This document shows, piece after piece, positions 1 to 10,887 of a stretch of 64,000 bases of DNA. Positions within the stretch are counted from its first letter, which is position 1; every line of letters begins with the position of its first letter. The position numbers and the translations under genes are program-made. Location of the stretch: assembly GCA_029547025.1 (NCBI GenBank), contig JAKPQA010000145.1:1-64000 (forward strand), given 5' to 3'. Origin of the DNA: Armatimonadota bacterium. Its GTDB lineage: Bacteria > Armatimonadota > Zipacnadia > UBA1398 > JAKPQA01. The notes under the pieces are model-generated. The model searched no databases. It was not told the origin of the DNA and saw only the letters and a program-made list of their open reading frames with translations.

Positions 1-132
1 GCGACAGAACGGTCGAGGGCCCCGCTGGCGAGAGGACCTCTCACTTCGCGCAGGACGACAGCAGCGAAGCCCCCTCCCCGGCCCTCACCGCGGGCGGGGA
101 GGGGGAACGGCACTACCAGGCCTCGGCTCTGA

Positions 133-1422
133 CTACTTTGCCTTGGTCTTCTTCGCGGCCGGCTTCCTGGTGGGCGCGGCCCACGGGTCCTTGTCGATGA
201 CTACATGTCCGGCGCCGAGGACCTGTCGCGGCTCGCCCTTGAAGCCGAGCTCGATGACGGTGGTCAGCGGGTTTGGCGCCTTCTCGGGCAGGCCGGACAG
301 CACGAGCCGGTCCTTGACCTGGCGGAACTTCACCTTCGGGCCGCCCATGAGGCGCGCTGAGGTGATCTCGCACACCAGGCCGCCGATCGCGAGCTCGCTT
401 CCTGGCCAGCGGTTACAGTGGAAGTAGAGGGTGTCGCCCTTTCGCGTGAACGCGCCGGTGATCAGCCACTCGCCCTGGAAGGGATCCGTGGCCTCATAGA
501 CCGACGGCCCGTACTGCTGAAGCCAGGCGCCGACCTGGCGGAGCACCGATGGGCAGGGCGCGGGCACATTGCCGAGGGGATCGGGGCCGATGTTGAGCAA
601 GAGATTCCCGCCGCCGGCCGCGACCTGGCGCAGCATTTCGACGACGTGCCGGGCCGATTTGTAGTCGGTGTCGATGGGCGTGTAGCCCCATGACGTGTTG
701 AAGGTCATGCAGGCTTCCCACATCCGGCCGGCCGCCTCCGGGGTGATGTGCTGCTCGGGTGTGCCGAAGTCGCCGGGGAGCCCATTGCGGTTGTTGATAA
801 TGATGTCGGGCTGCAGTTCGAGCGCCATCTGGTTCATGCGCTCCGACTCCCAGCCTTCGGGGCTCAGAGGCCAGTTCACGTCGTACCAGAGGATGTCGAT
901 CTTGCCGTAGTTGGTGAGGAGTTCGCGGATCTGCCCATGGATGTAGTCGACGAATCGGCGGCGGGCCTTCTCATTGCGGGCACAGCGGGCGCCATCGGGA
1001 TGGTGCCAGTCCATGAGCGAGTAGTAGAACCCGACTCTCAGCCCCTGCTCGCGACAGGCCTCGACGTACTCGGCGACGAGATCGCGGCCGGGTCCCCGCC
1101 TCTTGGCGTTGTAGTCGGTGAGGGCCGAATCGAACAGGCAGAAGCCCTCGTGGTGCTTCGTGGTCATGACCATGTAGCGTTGCCCGGCCTCCTTGGCGAG
1201 CTGGGCCCACTTGCGGGCGGGCCACTTGCCGGGCTTGAATGAGTCGGCGAGCGGCTCGTACTCGGCCACGGGTATGCGCTCGCGATTCATGACCCACTCG
1301 TGGCGGCCAAGCTGGGAGTAGAGCCCCCAGTGGATGAACATGCCGAAGCGGGCATCGCGGAACCAGGCGAGCCGTCGCTGCTGGTCGTCTTGTGGCTTCA
1401 AAGGCTTCCGGGTGGCAGGCAT
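133..1422 (-). CDS. GH29 alpha-L-fucosidase
   Basis: Retaining glycosidase of family GH29, expected to remove alpha-L-fucose from oligosaccharides or glycans. The 429-residue protein shows the family's N-terminal barrel pattern: FGMFIHWGLYS near residues 26-36, KHHEGF at 89-94, and the IDILWYD segment whose Asp181 sits where the GH29 nucleophile lies. A beta-rich C-terminal part follows and the end is lysine/alanine-rich. There is no signal peptide, so it probably acts on imported fucosides. I chose the ATG at 1422 because AAGGAGA lies 8 bases before it; a start 16 codons further upstream lacks this. It diverges from the GlcD-GlcE gene across about 195 bases. Family assignment is firm; the exact substrate is not. 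Confidence 0.93.
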   Translation of the reverse strand: MPATRKPLKPQDDQQRRLAWFRDARFGMFIHWGLYSQLGRHEWVMNRERIPVAEYEPLADSFKPGKWPARKWAQLAKEAGQRYMVMTTKHHEGFCLFDSALTDYNAKRRGPGRDLVAEYVEACREQGLRVGFYYSLMDWHHPDGARCARNEKARRRFVDYIHGQIRELLTNYGKIDILWYDVNWPLSPEGWESERMNQMALELQPDIIINNRNGLPGDFGTPEQHITPEAAGRMWEACMTFNTSWGYTPIDTDYKSARHVVEMLRQVAAGGGNLLLNIGPDPLGNVPAPCPSVLRQVGAWLQQYGPSVYEATDPFQGEWLITGAFTRKGDTLYFHCNRWPGSELAIGGLVCEITSARLMGGPKVKFRQVKDRLVLSGLPEKAPNPLTTVIELGFKGEPRQVLGAGHVVIDKDPWAAPTRKPAAKKTKAK

Positions 1423-1616
1423 GGGGAGCGTCTCCTTCGGGTCCGGGCTTGACGAGCTGGGGTGCGCCACACGGGCGTCGCGGGTATGTTCGTGTGCGCG
1501 TGCCAGAGGCCTGCCGCGAGCTTCGAGGCGGAGAGAGGCAGGGGCACCGCCTGGGCGGGCTGAATGCCACTGGCGGTGTCACCGAGCCGAAGGTGACTGG
1601 TGCACAGGGGGTCCCA

Positions 1617-4427
1617 TTGAGTCGTTTCGTCCCCTATCGAGAGCGCTGCCCGGTCCGTAGCGAGCTGAATGCGGAGCTCACGAGGCTGCTCGAGCCGGGG
1701 CGTGTGCTGACAAGCCCGGCCGAGCTGGCGGCCTACGAGTACGACGCGTCGCCCGAGTCAGGACGGCCGGATGTGGTGGTGCTGCCGGAGTCGGTGGACG
1801 AGGTCGTGGCCGTGGTCCGCCTGGCCGCTCGGCGGGGCATCCCCGTCGTTCCCCGAGGCGCCGGGACGAACCTGAGTGGCGGGTCGGTCGCCCCCGCGGG
1901 GGGGATCGTGGTGCACCTGTCGCGCATGAATGAAGTGTATGAGATCGACGCCGAGGGACGCCGCGCAGTGGTCGGACCCGGCGTGGTGAACCATCGTGTC
2001 AACGCTCTCGCAGCACCGTTCGGACTGCACTTCGCGCCCGACCCATCGAGCTACCGTGCCTCCACGGTGGGCGGGAACATCGCGGAGAACAGCGGCGGGA
2101 TCCATGCCCTGAAGTACGGTGTGACCAGTCACCATGTGCTCGGGCTCGAGTTCGTGACACCCCGGGGCGACGTGGTCCGCACCGGATCGAAGGCCGACGG
2201 CCTATGGGGCTACGATCTCACCGGACTACTCGTCGGCGCTGAGGGCACGCTGGGGATCGTGACCAAGGCGATTCTGCGCCTGACGCCGATCCCCGAGGGG
2301 ATCGAGACGATCCTCGCGCTCTACCGTGAGGTGGGCCCTGCTGCCGAGGCCGCCTCGGACGTCATCGCCCAAGGCATCATGCCCGCGGCCCTGGAGATGA
2401 TGGACCGGCCGTCCATCGATGTGGTGCGCGAGAGCGTGGGCGTGGATTACCCGCACGATGCCGGCGCGGTGCTCCTGATCGAGGTTGATGGCGAGGAGGC
2501 AACCATCGCGGGTCAGGCCGAAGCGGTGCGCGCGGTGTGTCGGAGACCCGGCTGCCTGGCGGTGGAGTCCACGCGCGACCCAGTTCAGCGCGATCGCCTA
2601 TGGCTGGGGCGCCGAGTGGCCTATGCCGCGCTGGCCCGCTTCGGCAAGGCCATGATCGTCTGCGACGGCACGGTTCCCCGCGACACCCTCGGGACCATCG
2701 TGCCGGAGATGGAGCGAGTGGCCAGCGAGCTTGGGCTTCATTACTCGAACACCTTCCACGCCGGCGACGGCAATCTGCACCCGAAGCTGCTGTACGATGC
2801 CGACGACCCGCGATCGAGGATCGCCATGCTGACGGCGTCGCGCCGTATCCTCGAGATGTGTGTCGAGGCCGGCGGCACCATTACGGGCGAACACGGTGTG
2901 GGCAGCGAGAAGACTGCAGCACTCCGGCTGGTGTTCGGCCCGACGGAGCTCGAGCTCATGCGCCGGATCCGGCGCGTGTTTGACCCCGAGGCGCGATCGA
3001 ACCCCGGAAAGGTGTTCGATGAGCCGCCCATGCCTCGGCCCAAGCCACCGACGCGCGGCCTCGCCGAGTTCGTGGACCAGCTCCGCGACATCGTGGGCGC
3101 GGAGGCCGTCTCGGGTGAATACGACATCCGGGCGGCCCATGCCATGGATGGGCTCGTGCCCAGTTTCGTGGTCTGGCCGTCCACACCCGAACAGGTGGCC
3201 GCCGTCCTGGGTGCGTGCTGGGCGGAGGGCGCTGCGGTGGGCGTGGCTGGTGGCGGGACGCGCCGGAGCTGTTGGGCCCCGCTGTCGGCATACGACGTGT
3301 GCCTCTCCACGGGCAGGCTGGACGGCGTGATCGAGCACCGGTCGGCGAACCTGAGCCTATCCGTGGGTGCCGGCATGACGCTCGCAGCCGCACAGGATCA
3401 CGTCGGCGCGGCCTGTCAGCGGCTCCCGCTGGCCGCGAGCTATCCCGACTTCGTTTCGGTCGGCGGGTTGCTCGCCCGCCGGGCCTCGGGGCCGGAGGAG
3501 CTGCGCTTCGGACCGGTTCAGCACCGGGTCTTGGGCCTCAGGGTCGCGTTGGGCGATGGCTCCCTCGCGCGGCTGGGCGGACGCTGCATGAAGAATGTGG
3601 CGGGGTACGATGTGGCCAAGGCCATCCTGGGCTCATGTGGAACCCTGGGCGTGATCTGCGAGGCGACGCTGGCGCTGCAACCAGCCCCCGAAGCCGCACG
3701 ATGGGTTCAGGCCGAGTACGCGAGCATGGGCGGGGCATTCCAGTCTGCCCGCGCACTGGCGCGGGATGCGGTCGAGCTGTGGGCACTTGAGGTGGCCTAC
3801 CCTCGCCCGGCGGCCTACGCGCTTGTGTGTGGCACGGAGGAGGACGCTACGCGGCGCGCGCGCCGGTGCGTCGAGCTGATGGAAGGCTCCGGGGCGCAGT
3901 CGGCGTCGATCCTGTCGCAACGCGAGGCGGCACGGTTGTGGCCCGAACTTCGCGACTTTCCGGGCCCCCCCGGGCGGCCGGTCTTGCCGCCGTCCCATGC
4001 GGCTGGGCTGGAGGTGCGAGTCCCGCCGGCCGCGTGCCCCGACCTGGCCGCGCGCTTGCCGGAGGTCGAGGCCCGCCACCGACTCGAAGCCGGGCTCCTG
4101 GCTGGGGCGGGAACCGGGCTGGTGCGCGTCCGCCTCCGGTGCCATGGCGATGCGGGCAGTGGGTCGCGCTTGGCCGCCGCCGTGGTGGCGCTCTCGGAGC
4201 TCGCCGCGTCCCTCGGCGGCACGCTCCACGTCGAGTGGGCGCCGCTGGACGTACGGCAAGCCTGGCGTGACGCAGTGCCCGCCCCAGACGGACTGGCCCT
4301 GATGCGATGGTTGAAGGCGGCACTGGACCCCGGAGGCGTCCTCAATCCCGGCCGCATGGCATGGATCGGAGAGCGCGCTGACACCAGCGACGAGAGCGTT
4401 AGGGGACACGCGGTCAGGGCGCGGTGA
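1617..4427 (+). CDS. GlcD-GlcE fusion, FAD-linked glycolate/lactate oxidase-type dehydrogenase
   Basis: A 936-residue protein carrying two FAD-binding oxidoreductase halves that are usually separate subunits. The first half (to about residue 485) is GlcD-like: PRGAGTNLSGG for FAD binding, DPSS near the flavin, and the C-terminal FHAGDGNLHP and GEHGVG motifs of the FAD-oxidase C domain. The second half (about 490-930) is GlcE-like: a second FAD PCMH-type domain with VAGGGTRRS, NVAGYDVAK and GTLGVICEA. The expected reaction is oxidation of glycolate, D-lactate or a related 2-hydroxyacid, with electrons normally passed to the iron-sulfur subunit GlcF, which is not next door. The TTG at 1617 is preceded by AGGGG at 6 bases; a GTG at 1593 is an alternative. 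Substrate is inferred only. Confidence 0.88.
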   Translation: MSRFVPYRERCPVRSELNAELTRLLEPGRVLTSPAELAAYEYDASPESGRPDVVVLPESVDEVVAVVRLAARRGIPVVPRGAGTNLSGGSVAPAGGIVVHLSRMNEVYEIDAEGRRAVVGPGVVNHRVNALAAPFGLHFAPDPSSYRASTVGGNIAENSGGIHALKYGVTSHHVLGLEFVTPRGDVVRTGSKADGLWGYDLTGLLVGAEGTLGIVTKAILRLTPIPEGIETILALYREVGPAAEAASDVIAQGIMPAALEMMDRPSIDVVRESVGVDYPHDAGAVLLIEVDGEEATIAGQAEAVRAVCRRPGCLAVESTRDPVQRDRLWLGRRVAYAALARFGKAMIVCDGTVPRDTLGTIVPEMERVASELGLHYSNTFHAGDGNLHPKLLYDADDPRSRIAMLTASRRILEMCVEAGGTITGEHGVGSEKTAALRLVFGPTELELMRRIRRVFDPEARSNPGKVFDEPPMPRPKPPTRGLAEFVDQLRDIVGAEAVSGEYDIRAAHAMDGLVPSFVVWPSTPEQVAAVLGACWAEGAAVGVAGGGTRRSCWAPLSAYDVCLSTGRLDGVIEHRSANLSLSVGAGMTLAAAQDHVGAACQRLPLAASYPDFVSVGGLLARRASGPEELRFGPVQHRVLGLRVALGDGSLARLGGRCMKNVAGYDVAKAILGSCGTLGVICEATLALQPAPEAARWVQAEYASMGGAFQSARALARDAVELWALEVAYPRPAAYALVCGTEEDATRRARRCVELMEGSGAQSASILSQREAARLWPELRDFPGPPGRPVLPPSHAAGLEVRVPPAACPDLAARLPEVEARHRLEAGLLAGAGTGLVRVRLRCHGDAGSGSRLAAAVVALSELAASLGGTLHVEWAPLDVRQAWRDAVPAPDGLALMRWLKAALDPGGVLNPGRMAWIGERADTSDESVRGHAVRAR

Positions 4428-4642
4428 TGGAGCGATTGGCTGCATGCCCTTACGGTGCGTATGGGGTCTCGCGCTCGCCGATGGATGCGAAGGCCGCGCA
4501 GGGCCGGCGCCGCCGGGAGACGGGCGCGAGCCGTGCGAGCCGAGGTTCTTCGTTTTCCCGCCCCTCAGGGTGACACCCCCGGGCCAGCGTCGGGATGGGT
4601 CCGTACCCGGTGGGCGCGCCGCGGCTGGCGGATCTTCGCGGT

Positions 4643-4672
4643 TTGACGCTGCATCGCACCCGGCGGTACAAT
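4643..4672 (+). promoter_or_regulatory. sigma-70-type promoter before the rhomboid-led operon
   Basis: TTGACG at 4643-4648, an 18-base spacer, then TACAAT at 4667-4672. It lies 61 bases before the rhomboid start and is the only clear promoter in the 306-base gap after the GlcD-GlcE gene. It likely drives the packed plus-strand run ending at 12169. I see no clear terminator or other gene in the gap. Confidence 0.6.
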
Positions 4673-4733
4673 CGGCCGATGCAGTCGCCGGCCGCGCCGG
4701 CGGACCGGTTAGCCCGCCCTGAGAGATGAGACC

Positions 4734-5459
4734 ATGGTCGACGAGTGCCGCGTCTGCGGTCCGCCGCCGCTAACCCGCGTCTGCAAGATCCTCCTCATCA
4801 TCAATGTGGCCGTCTGGGCAGTACTGCTGGCGGCTGGCGTGACGGATGACTCCGTCTACGAGGAACTCATGGAGTTCCTGGCCCTGACGCCCGCTCTGGC
4901 AGCGGGCCAGGGGCATGTTTGGCAGCTGGTCACGTCGATCTTCCTGCACGTCGATCCGTGGCACATTCTGTTCAACATGATTGGGCTCTACTTCTTCGGT
5001 CCGACGCTCGAGCTCCGGCTGGGCCCGCGGACTTTCATCCGGCTGTTCCTCGTCAGCGGCGTTGTCGGCTCGGTGTGCACTGTGGCCCTTGCGTACCTGG
5101 CACCGCGGCTCGGGCTGATTCAGAGCCAGGTTCTGGGGGCCTCGGGCGCCATATTCGGGCTTCTGGCCGTCTATGCGACGGTATCCCCGAACCAGATCTT
5201 CCTGGTGTTCTTCATGGTGCCCATGCGGGCCCGGAACATGGCGATTCTGTTTATCGCCCTCGACGCCTACTTCCTGATCCTGGGCCGGGGCGGTGTGGCT
5301 TATTCGGCTCACTTGGGTGGGGCCTTGGGGGGCTGGCTGTTCTACCGCTGGACCAACGGCAGACCGCCCGGGAGTGGATTGGGGCGAAGGCGGCTCCGGG
5401 TGGTCGATGACAGCCGGGTTATCGACGCCCGCTTCCGACGGATCACACGGGACCTCTAG
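4734..5459 (+). CDS. rhomboid family intramembrane serine protease
   Basis: A 241-residue multi-pass membrane protein of the rhomboid S54 family, which cleaves transmembrane substrates within the lipid bilayer. The catalytic serine is in GASGA (Ser137) and the partner histidine in SAHLGG (His193). The HILFNMIGLYFFGP segment at about 77-90 is the usual loop and second helix of rhomboids. At least six hydrophobic segments are visible and the C-terminal tail is short, basic and cytosolic-looking. The N-terminus has a CxxC (residues 5-8), which could be a tiny metal site or chance. It is the first gene after the promoter and is followed 6 bases later by the PHP gene. The natural substrate cannot be read from sequence. 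Confidence 0.9.
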   Translation: MVDECRVCGPPPLTRVCKILLIINVAVWAVLLAAGVTDDSVYEELMEFLALTPALAAGQGHVWQLVTSIFLHVDPWHILFNMIGLYFFGPTLELRLGPRTFIRLFLVSGVVGSVCTVALAYLAPRLGLIQSQVLGASGAIFGLLAVYATVSPNQIFLVFFMVPMRARNMAILFIALDAYFLILGRGGVAYSAHLGGALGGWLFYRWTNGRPPGSGLGRRRLRVVDDSRVIDARFRRITRDL

Positions 5460-5465
5460 CCCGCC

Positions 5466-6317
5466 ATGCGAGCTGACCTGCACGTACACACGCGCTACTC
5501 CGACGGCACACTGACGCCGGCCGAGACCGTTGCTGTCGCGGTGGAGTCGGGGTTGGCGGCGCTCAGCATCACCGACCATGACACCGTGGCGGGCACTGCC
5601 GAGGCGGCTGCCGCAGCGGAGGGTGTCGGTCTCATCACCATACCTGGTGTCGAAGTCTCGGCGCGCGAGGGACCGTACGACGTGCACATTCTGGGGTACT
5701 TTGTCGACACGGCGGACGCGGACCTGATCGAGTTCCTCCGTCTGCTTGCTGAGGGACGGTTGGCGCGAGCTCGAGTGATCCTGGAACGGCTGGCCGCCAT
5801 GGACATCCATCTGGACTTCGACGAACTGACCGACCGGGCCGCGGCGCATGTTCTCGGACGGCCTCACATCGCGGCGCTGTTGGCCGAGCAGGGCCACGCG
5901 GCGACGCCGCAGGAGGCGTTCCGCCAGCTGCTGCGTAAGGGAGCCCCGGCGTATGTCGAGCCGCACACGGTGACACCCGAGGAGGCGGTCGCCGCGATCC
6001 TTCGGGCAGGGGGGGCGGCCGTCTTCGCGCACCCGGGTCTGATCGGGCTGGACCACTGCCTGCGCGGCCTGGTGGAGTGCGGGCTCTCGGGTGTCGAGGT
6101 GTACCATCCGTATCACACGCCCGACCAGGTGGAGCGGTACGCGGCGATGGCGGCAGAGCTGGGCCTCATCGCCACGGGCGGCAGCGACTCCCATGGTGCC
6201 GTCGGGAGCGCCTCTCGGATCGGCCAGGCCACGTGCCCCATGGAGGTCGTCGAGGCGCTGCGGCTGCGAAGCCGAGCGAGGTCATCGTCCGAAGAGGAGG
6301 GCCCGCGTGCGGTTTGA
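5466..6317 (+). CDS. PHP-domain phosphoesterase, RNase AM / TrpH (YciV) type
   Basis: A 283-residue PHP-domain metal-dependent phosphoesterase. Relatives of this size and layout act as 3',5'-nucleoside bisphosphate phosphatases or 5'-3' exoribonuclease trimming RNA 5' ends. Metal ligands are visible in order: DLHVHTRYSDG (4-14), TDHD (36-39), GVEVSA near 64-69, GRPH near 139, FAHPG near 183 and GSDSHG near 240. The full set suggests an active enzyme. It is 6 bases after the rhomboid gene, and its end overlaps the UxaA-family start by 11 bases, so the genes are probably co-translated. Whether the physiological substrate is RNA or a small nucleotide is not decided by the sequence. Confidence 0.86.
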   Translation: MRADLHVHTRYSDGTLTPAETVAVAVESGLAALSITDHDTVAGTAEAAAAAEGVGLITIPGVEVSAREGPYDVHILGYFVDTADADLIEFLRLLAEGRLARARVILERLAAMDIHLDFDELTDRAAAHVLGRPHIAALLAEQGHAATPQEAFRQLLRKGAPAYVEPHTVTPEEAVAAILRAGGAAVFAHPGLIGLDHCLRGLVECGLSGVEVYHPYHTPDQVERYAAMAAELGLIATGGSDSHGAVGSASRIGQATCPMEVVEALRLRSRARSSSEEEGPRAV

Positions 6318-7511
6318 CGGCTTCGTTCGCCCGGACGGCCGGGTTGGAACGCGGAACCATGTGGTGGTGGTGCCGACGGTCATCTGTGCTGCGGCTGTGG
6401 CCCGCGATGTGGCGGCGGCCGCGCCGGGAGCTGTCGCGCTCGAGCAGCACTACGGTTGTGACTTCGAGCGCGATCTGACGACGCGTGTTGCCCGGGTGTT
6501 GGCGAACACGGCGGACCATCCCAACGTCTACGCCGCTCTGTTCTTGAGCCTCGGGTGTGAGATCATCCAGCCCGCGATGCGCGCGGAGGTCGCCTCGCTC
6601 CAGAGCGCGGGAGTCCGGTGCGAGTGGCTCACGATCCAGGGGCAGGGTGGGCGCCGGCGTGCCGTAGACGCGGGGAGCGATATCGTCCGCCAGTGGGTGG
6701 CCGAGGCCGCAGCCGCGCCCCGCCAGTCCGTGGACGCCAGTCACCTGGTGCTGGGCGTCGAGTGCGGTGGCTCGGACGCGTTCTCGGGGCTGTCGGCGAA
6801 CCCGGCGCTCGGGGTCGCCGCCGACCTGCTGGTGGCGCTGGGGGGAACGGTGATCCTTTCGGAGACGAGTGAGATGTTCGGTGCCGAGCGCGACCTGCTC
6901 TCTCGCGCCCGTGATGACGCGGTGCGGCAGCGGATTGTCGATTTCATCTCGCGCGAGGAGGAGTTCGTCGCCTCCCTGGGGCTCGGCGATGCGGCCGGGA
7001 GCGTGACCCTCGCTCCGGGGAATGAGGACGGCGGCTTGACGACCATCGAGGAGAAGTCGCTCGGCTGCGTGCGCAAGGGAGGCCGGTCGACGATACAGGA
7101 CTTCGTTGAGTATGGGGCACGCGTACGGGGCCCGGGGCTGTTCCTGATGGATACGCCCGGGCACGACGTCCGGTCCATGACCGGGATGGCGGCCGGCGGG
7201 GCCAACCTGATGGGCTTCACCACGGGGCGTGGAACGCCCACGGGGCATGCCACAGTGCCGGTCCTCAAGATCGGGAGTAACCCGCAGGTGTTCATGGACA
7301 TGCCCGACGTCATTGATGTGAATGCGGGGTCTATTGTTGAGGGCACATGCTCGGTGGAAGCGGTGGGGCGAGAGATCCTCCGGCATCTACTTCGTGTGGC
7401 CTCGGGCGAGCTGACCAACGCGGAACGTAACGGCCACGCTGAGTTCTCGATTGCCCCACCGCACCATCCGAGGAGTGCGAACCCGACCATCGGTTGCCAG
7501 GAGGCCTGCCC

Positions 7512-7515
<4 letters not shown>
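6307..7515 (+). CDS. UxaA family dehydratase (altronate/galactarate dehydratase-like, large domain)
   Basis: A 402-residue protein matching the large C-terminal domain of altronate and galactarate dehydratases, which remove water from sugar acids using a metal centre. Characteristic stretches are GRVGTRN at about 9-15, ECGGSDAFSG near 156-165, ETSEMFG, EEKSLGC and TTGRGTPTG. The N-terminal SAF domain found in full-length UxaA is missing; in many bacteria it is a separate small gene, which I do not see nearby. The GTG start at 6307 follows a strong GAGGAGG site. Its TGA stop shares bases with the cysS start (ATGA). Sugar-acid dehydration fits the fucosidase and other carbohydrate genes, but the substrate is unknown. 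Confidence 0.85.
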
Positions 7516-8906
<1,391 letters not shown>

Positions 8907-8950
8907 GGAATGCCGCCCATGGGGCGGTCCAGTGCGGATTGGGGTGGCTC

Positions 8951-9853
8951 GTGGCTAGCGCGAACCCGTTCAGCTTTCCGGGCAGGCTCCTTAAGGGGAA
9001 CCTCCACACTCACACCAAGCGCTCCGATGGGACGCTCTCGCCAGAGGAGACGGTGGCGTGGTTCCGCGATCGAGGCCGGTATGATTTCGTGGTGTTGACC
9101 GACCATCGGGTGCTGGCCGAAACCGACGCGCTCTGCTCCGAGGGTTTCACCGTCGTTCCTGGCGTGGAGCTCCACCCCGGCAAGAACGAGTTGGGGCACG
9201 CCCACCATATCGTGTGTGTCGGCGTGACGGGCCCGGCCGAACTGCCCGGACTCGACTCGCCCCAGGAGGTCCTGACCACGGTTGACGAGGCGGGCGGCGT
9301 CTGCTTCGCGGCCCACCCGCGATGGCACGGGTGTACCTTCCGTGACCTCATCGCGCTCGAGGGTTACGCCGGCGTCGAGGTGTTCAACACCACCTGTAGC
9401 GCGCTCAACGGCAAGGGCGACTCGACCGTGATCTGGGATGACCTGCTGGCGCGAGGTCGACGTGTGTTCGGTGTGGCGGTGGATGATGCGCACCTGGCCC
9501 GGATGGACTACTTCGGGGGCTGGGTCATGGTCCGCACCGACGACGCCTCGCCGGATGGGATCGTGGCAGCCCTCAAGGCAGGTGCGTTCTACTCATCTTG
9601 TGGGCCGGAGATCCGCAGCCTGGAGGTGACCCAGTCGCACCTGAAGCTGGAGTGCTCTCCGGTGCGGTCCGTGCATGTGGTCAGCCGTGGCCCTGTTGGG
9701 GTGAGCTTCATGGACCCCGGCGGCGCCCTCATGGACGGCGTGGACTGCACGTTGGGCGGGATGGACACCTACCTGAGAGTCCAGGTCGTCGATGCCAGTG
9801 GGATGTCTGCGTGGACGAACCCCTTCTACCTCGATGAGCTACCCCCCGAGTGA
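8951..9853 (+). CDS. second PHP-domain protein, divergent phosphoesterase
   Basis: A 300-residue protein of the PHP superfamily, less canonical than the one at 5466. It has NLHTHTKRSDG (about 17-27), LTDHR (49-53, where most family members have TDHD or TDHN), GVELHP near 71-76, AAHPRWHG, and VDDAH where relatives have GSDSH. The metal site is thus probably kept, with some ligand changes. The last 90 residues look like a beta-sandwich and are not typical PHP. The GTG at 8951 is chosen as it starts just before the conserved region; a GTG at 8891 overlapping cysS is possible. Its end overlaps the next gene by 20 bases, tying it to the isoprenoid-type genes. Function unknown. Confidence 0.75.
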   Translation: MASANPFSFPGRLLKGNLHTHTKRSDGTLSPEETVAWFRDRGRYDFVVLTDHRVLAETDALCSEGFTVVPGVELHPGKNELGHAHHIVCVGVTGPAELPGLDSPQEVLTTVDEAGGVCFAAHPRWHGCTFRDLIALEGYAGVEVFNTTCSALNGKGDSTVIWDDLLARGRRVFGVAVDDAHLARMDYFGGWVMVRTDDASPDGIVAALKAGAFYSSCGPEIRSLEVTQSHLKLECSPVRSVHVVSRGPVGVSFMDPGGALMDGVDCTLGGMDTYLRVQVVDASGMSAWTNPFYLDELPPE

Positions 9854-10850
9854 TCGAGAGTCCGGCCAGCTCCCCGGGTGGCTGGATCGCCCCTTCTACC
9901 AGGCGTTCGCCTCCCACCTGGCTGCTGCGTGCCATCAGTTGCGAGCGCGAGTTGGGGGCCTGGCCGAGCCGCTGGCCTCATTGGCTCGGCCGTTTGTCGA
10001 TGGCTACGGTGAGGCGACGTGGTGTCACCCCTACTCCTTCCCTCTGGCGTTCATGCCGTGGTGGATCCTGGACGCGGCAGGACGGCTCCCCCAGACCGGG
10101 GTCGAGTTTGAGCGCGCGGTCGACTATGCCTATGGCACCATGGCGGGTTATCTCTACATTCGTATCCAGGATGACATCTACGATGAACCGGACCGGCCAT
10201 CGGACCCCCGCCTGCTGCTGGTGGCCAACGAGCTCATCTGCGAGTCGCTTTGCGCCTTCGGGCGGCATCAGACGCCCGAGGGTCGGTTCTGGAGCTGCTT
10301 TCGCCGCTACTGGGAGGACTTCGGGCAGGCCACGCTGTGGCAGATGGATGCGCACCGCGGCCGCCACACGATCCCCGATGAGTCGGATCTCGTGCGTAGC
10401 GGCCGAAGGCTCTCGCTGGCCAAGGCCCCATGCGCTGCGGTGCTTCTCGATCTGGGCGGCACATCGCGGATGGAGCAGATGGATCAGGGCATGGATCTCC
10501 TCCAGGCTGCGAACCAGCTGGCGAACGACGTGGCCAGCGTTACCCGTGACATCGAGTCGCGCAACGTGACCTACCCCATCGCGCTCGCGACGGGGCCGGA
10601 GTTCGACTGGACCGCCGCGGACTACCGCGAGTCGGCGCTGCGCTGCGTTCTGCGGAGCGAGGCCGTGGAGCGGGCACTCGAGAGGGCCGCCGATCTGCAC
10701 CGCAGGGCCCTGGCTGTCATGGACGGACTGGCTTCGCCGTGGTTGGATGCCTTCGTGTCCGCACGGATCGAGCTCCTCTCGTGTGGGGCGAAGGAGTTCA
10801 CGGGTCTGAGGCTCGAAAGCCTATTCGGTCTGATGCGCCCGATGGATTGA
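9834..10850 (+). CDS. class I isoprenoid-synthase-like protein
   Basis: A 338-residue, mostly helical protein with two acidic motifs of class I isoprenoid enzymes. IQDDIYDE (111-118) is a DDxxD-type diphosphate-binding motif. NQLANDVASVTRD (about 227-239) stands where prenyl synthases have the second aspartate-rich motif; it reads ND-x2-S-x3-D, close to the NSE motif of terpene cyclases. The spacing of about 115 residues between them fits the fold. The enzyme would handle an allylic prenyl diphosphate, by chain extension or cyclisation, with magnesium. The ATG at 9834 lies inside the preceding gene and has no clear Shine-Dalgarno, so coupling is likely. Next come a small leader-like protein and a geranylgeranyl-reductase-like gene. 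Specific product unknown. Confidence 0.7.
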   Translation: MSYPPSDRESGQLPGWLDRPFYQAFASHLAAACHQLRARVGGLAEPLASLARPFVDGYGEATWCHPYSFPLAFMPWWILDAAGRLPQTGVEFERAVDYAYGTMAGYLYIRIQDDIYDEPDRPSDPRLLLVANELICESLCAFGRHQTPEGRFWSCFRRYWEDFGQATLWQMDAHRGRHTIPDESDLVRSGRRLSLAKAPCAAVLLDLGGTSRMEQMDQGMDLLQAANQLANDVASVTRDIESRNVTYPIALATGPEFDWTAADYRESALRCVLRSEAVERALERAADLHRRALAVMDGLASPWLDAFVSARIELLSCGAKEFTGLRLESLFGLMRPMD

Positions 10851-10887
10851 GACGGTGGGCGCGCTGGAGTTCCGCGGAGGTGCTCTC

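Noticed and set aside
4718-4730. CTGAGAGATGAGACC resembling a piece of a TPP riboswitch
   Set aside because: The rest of the conserved riboswitch core is missing and the downstream gene is a rhomboid protease.
4770-6194. Long open frame on the minus strand opposite the rhomboid and PHP genes
   Set aside because: It is antisense to two well-supported genes and its translation is low in complexity with no recognisable domain; a product of high GC content.
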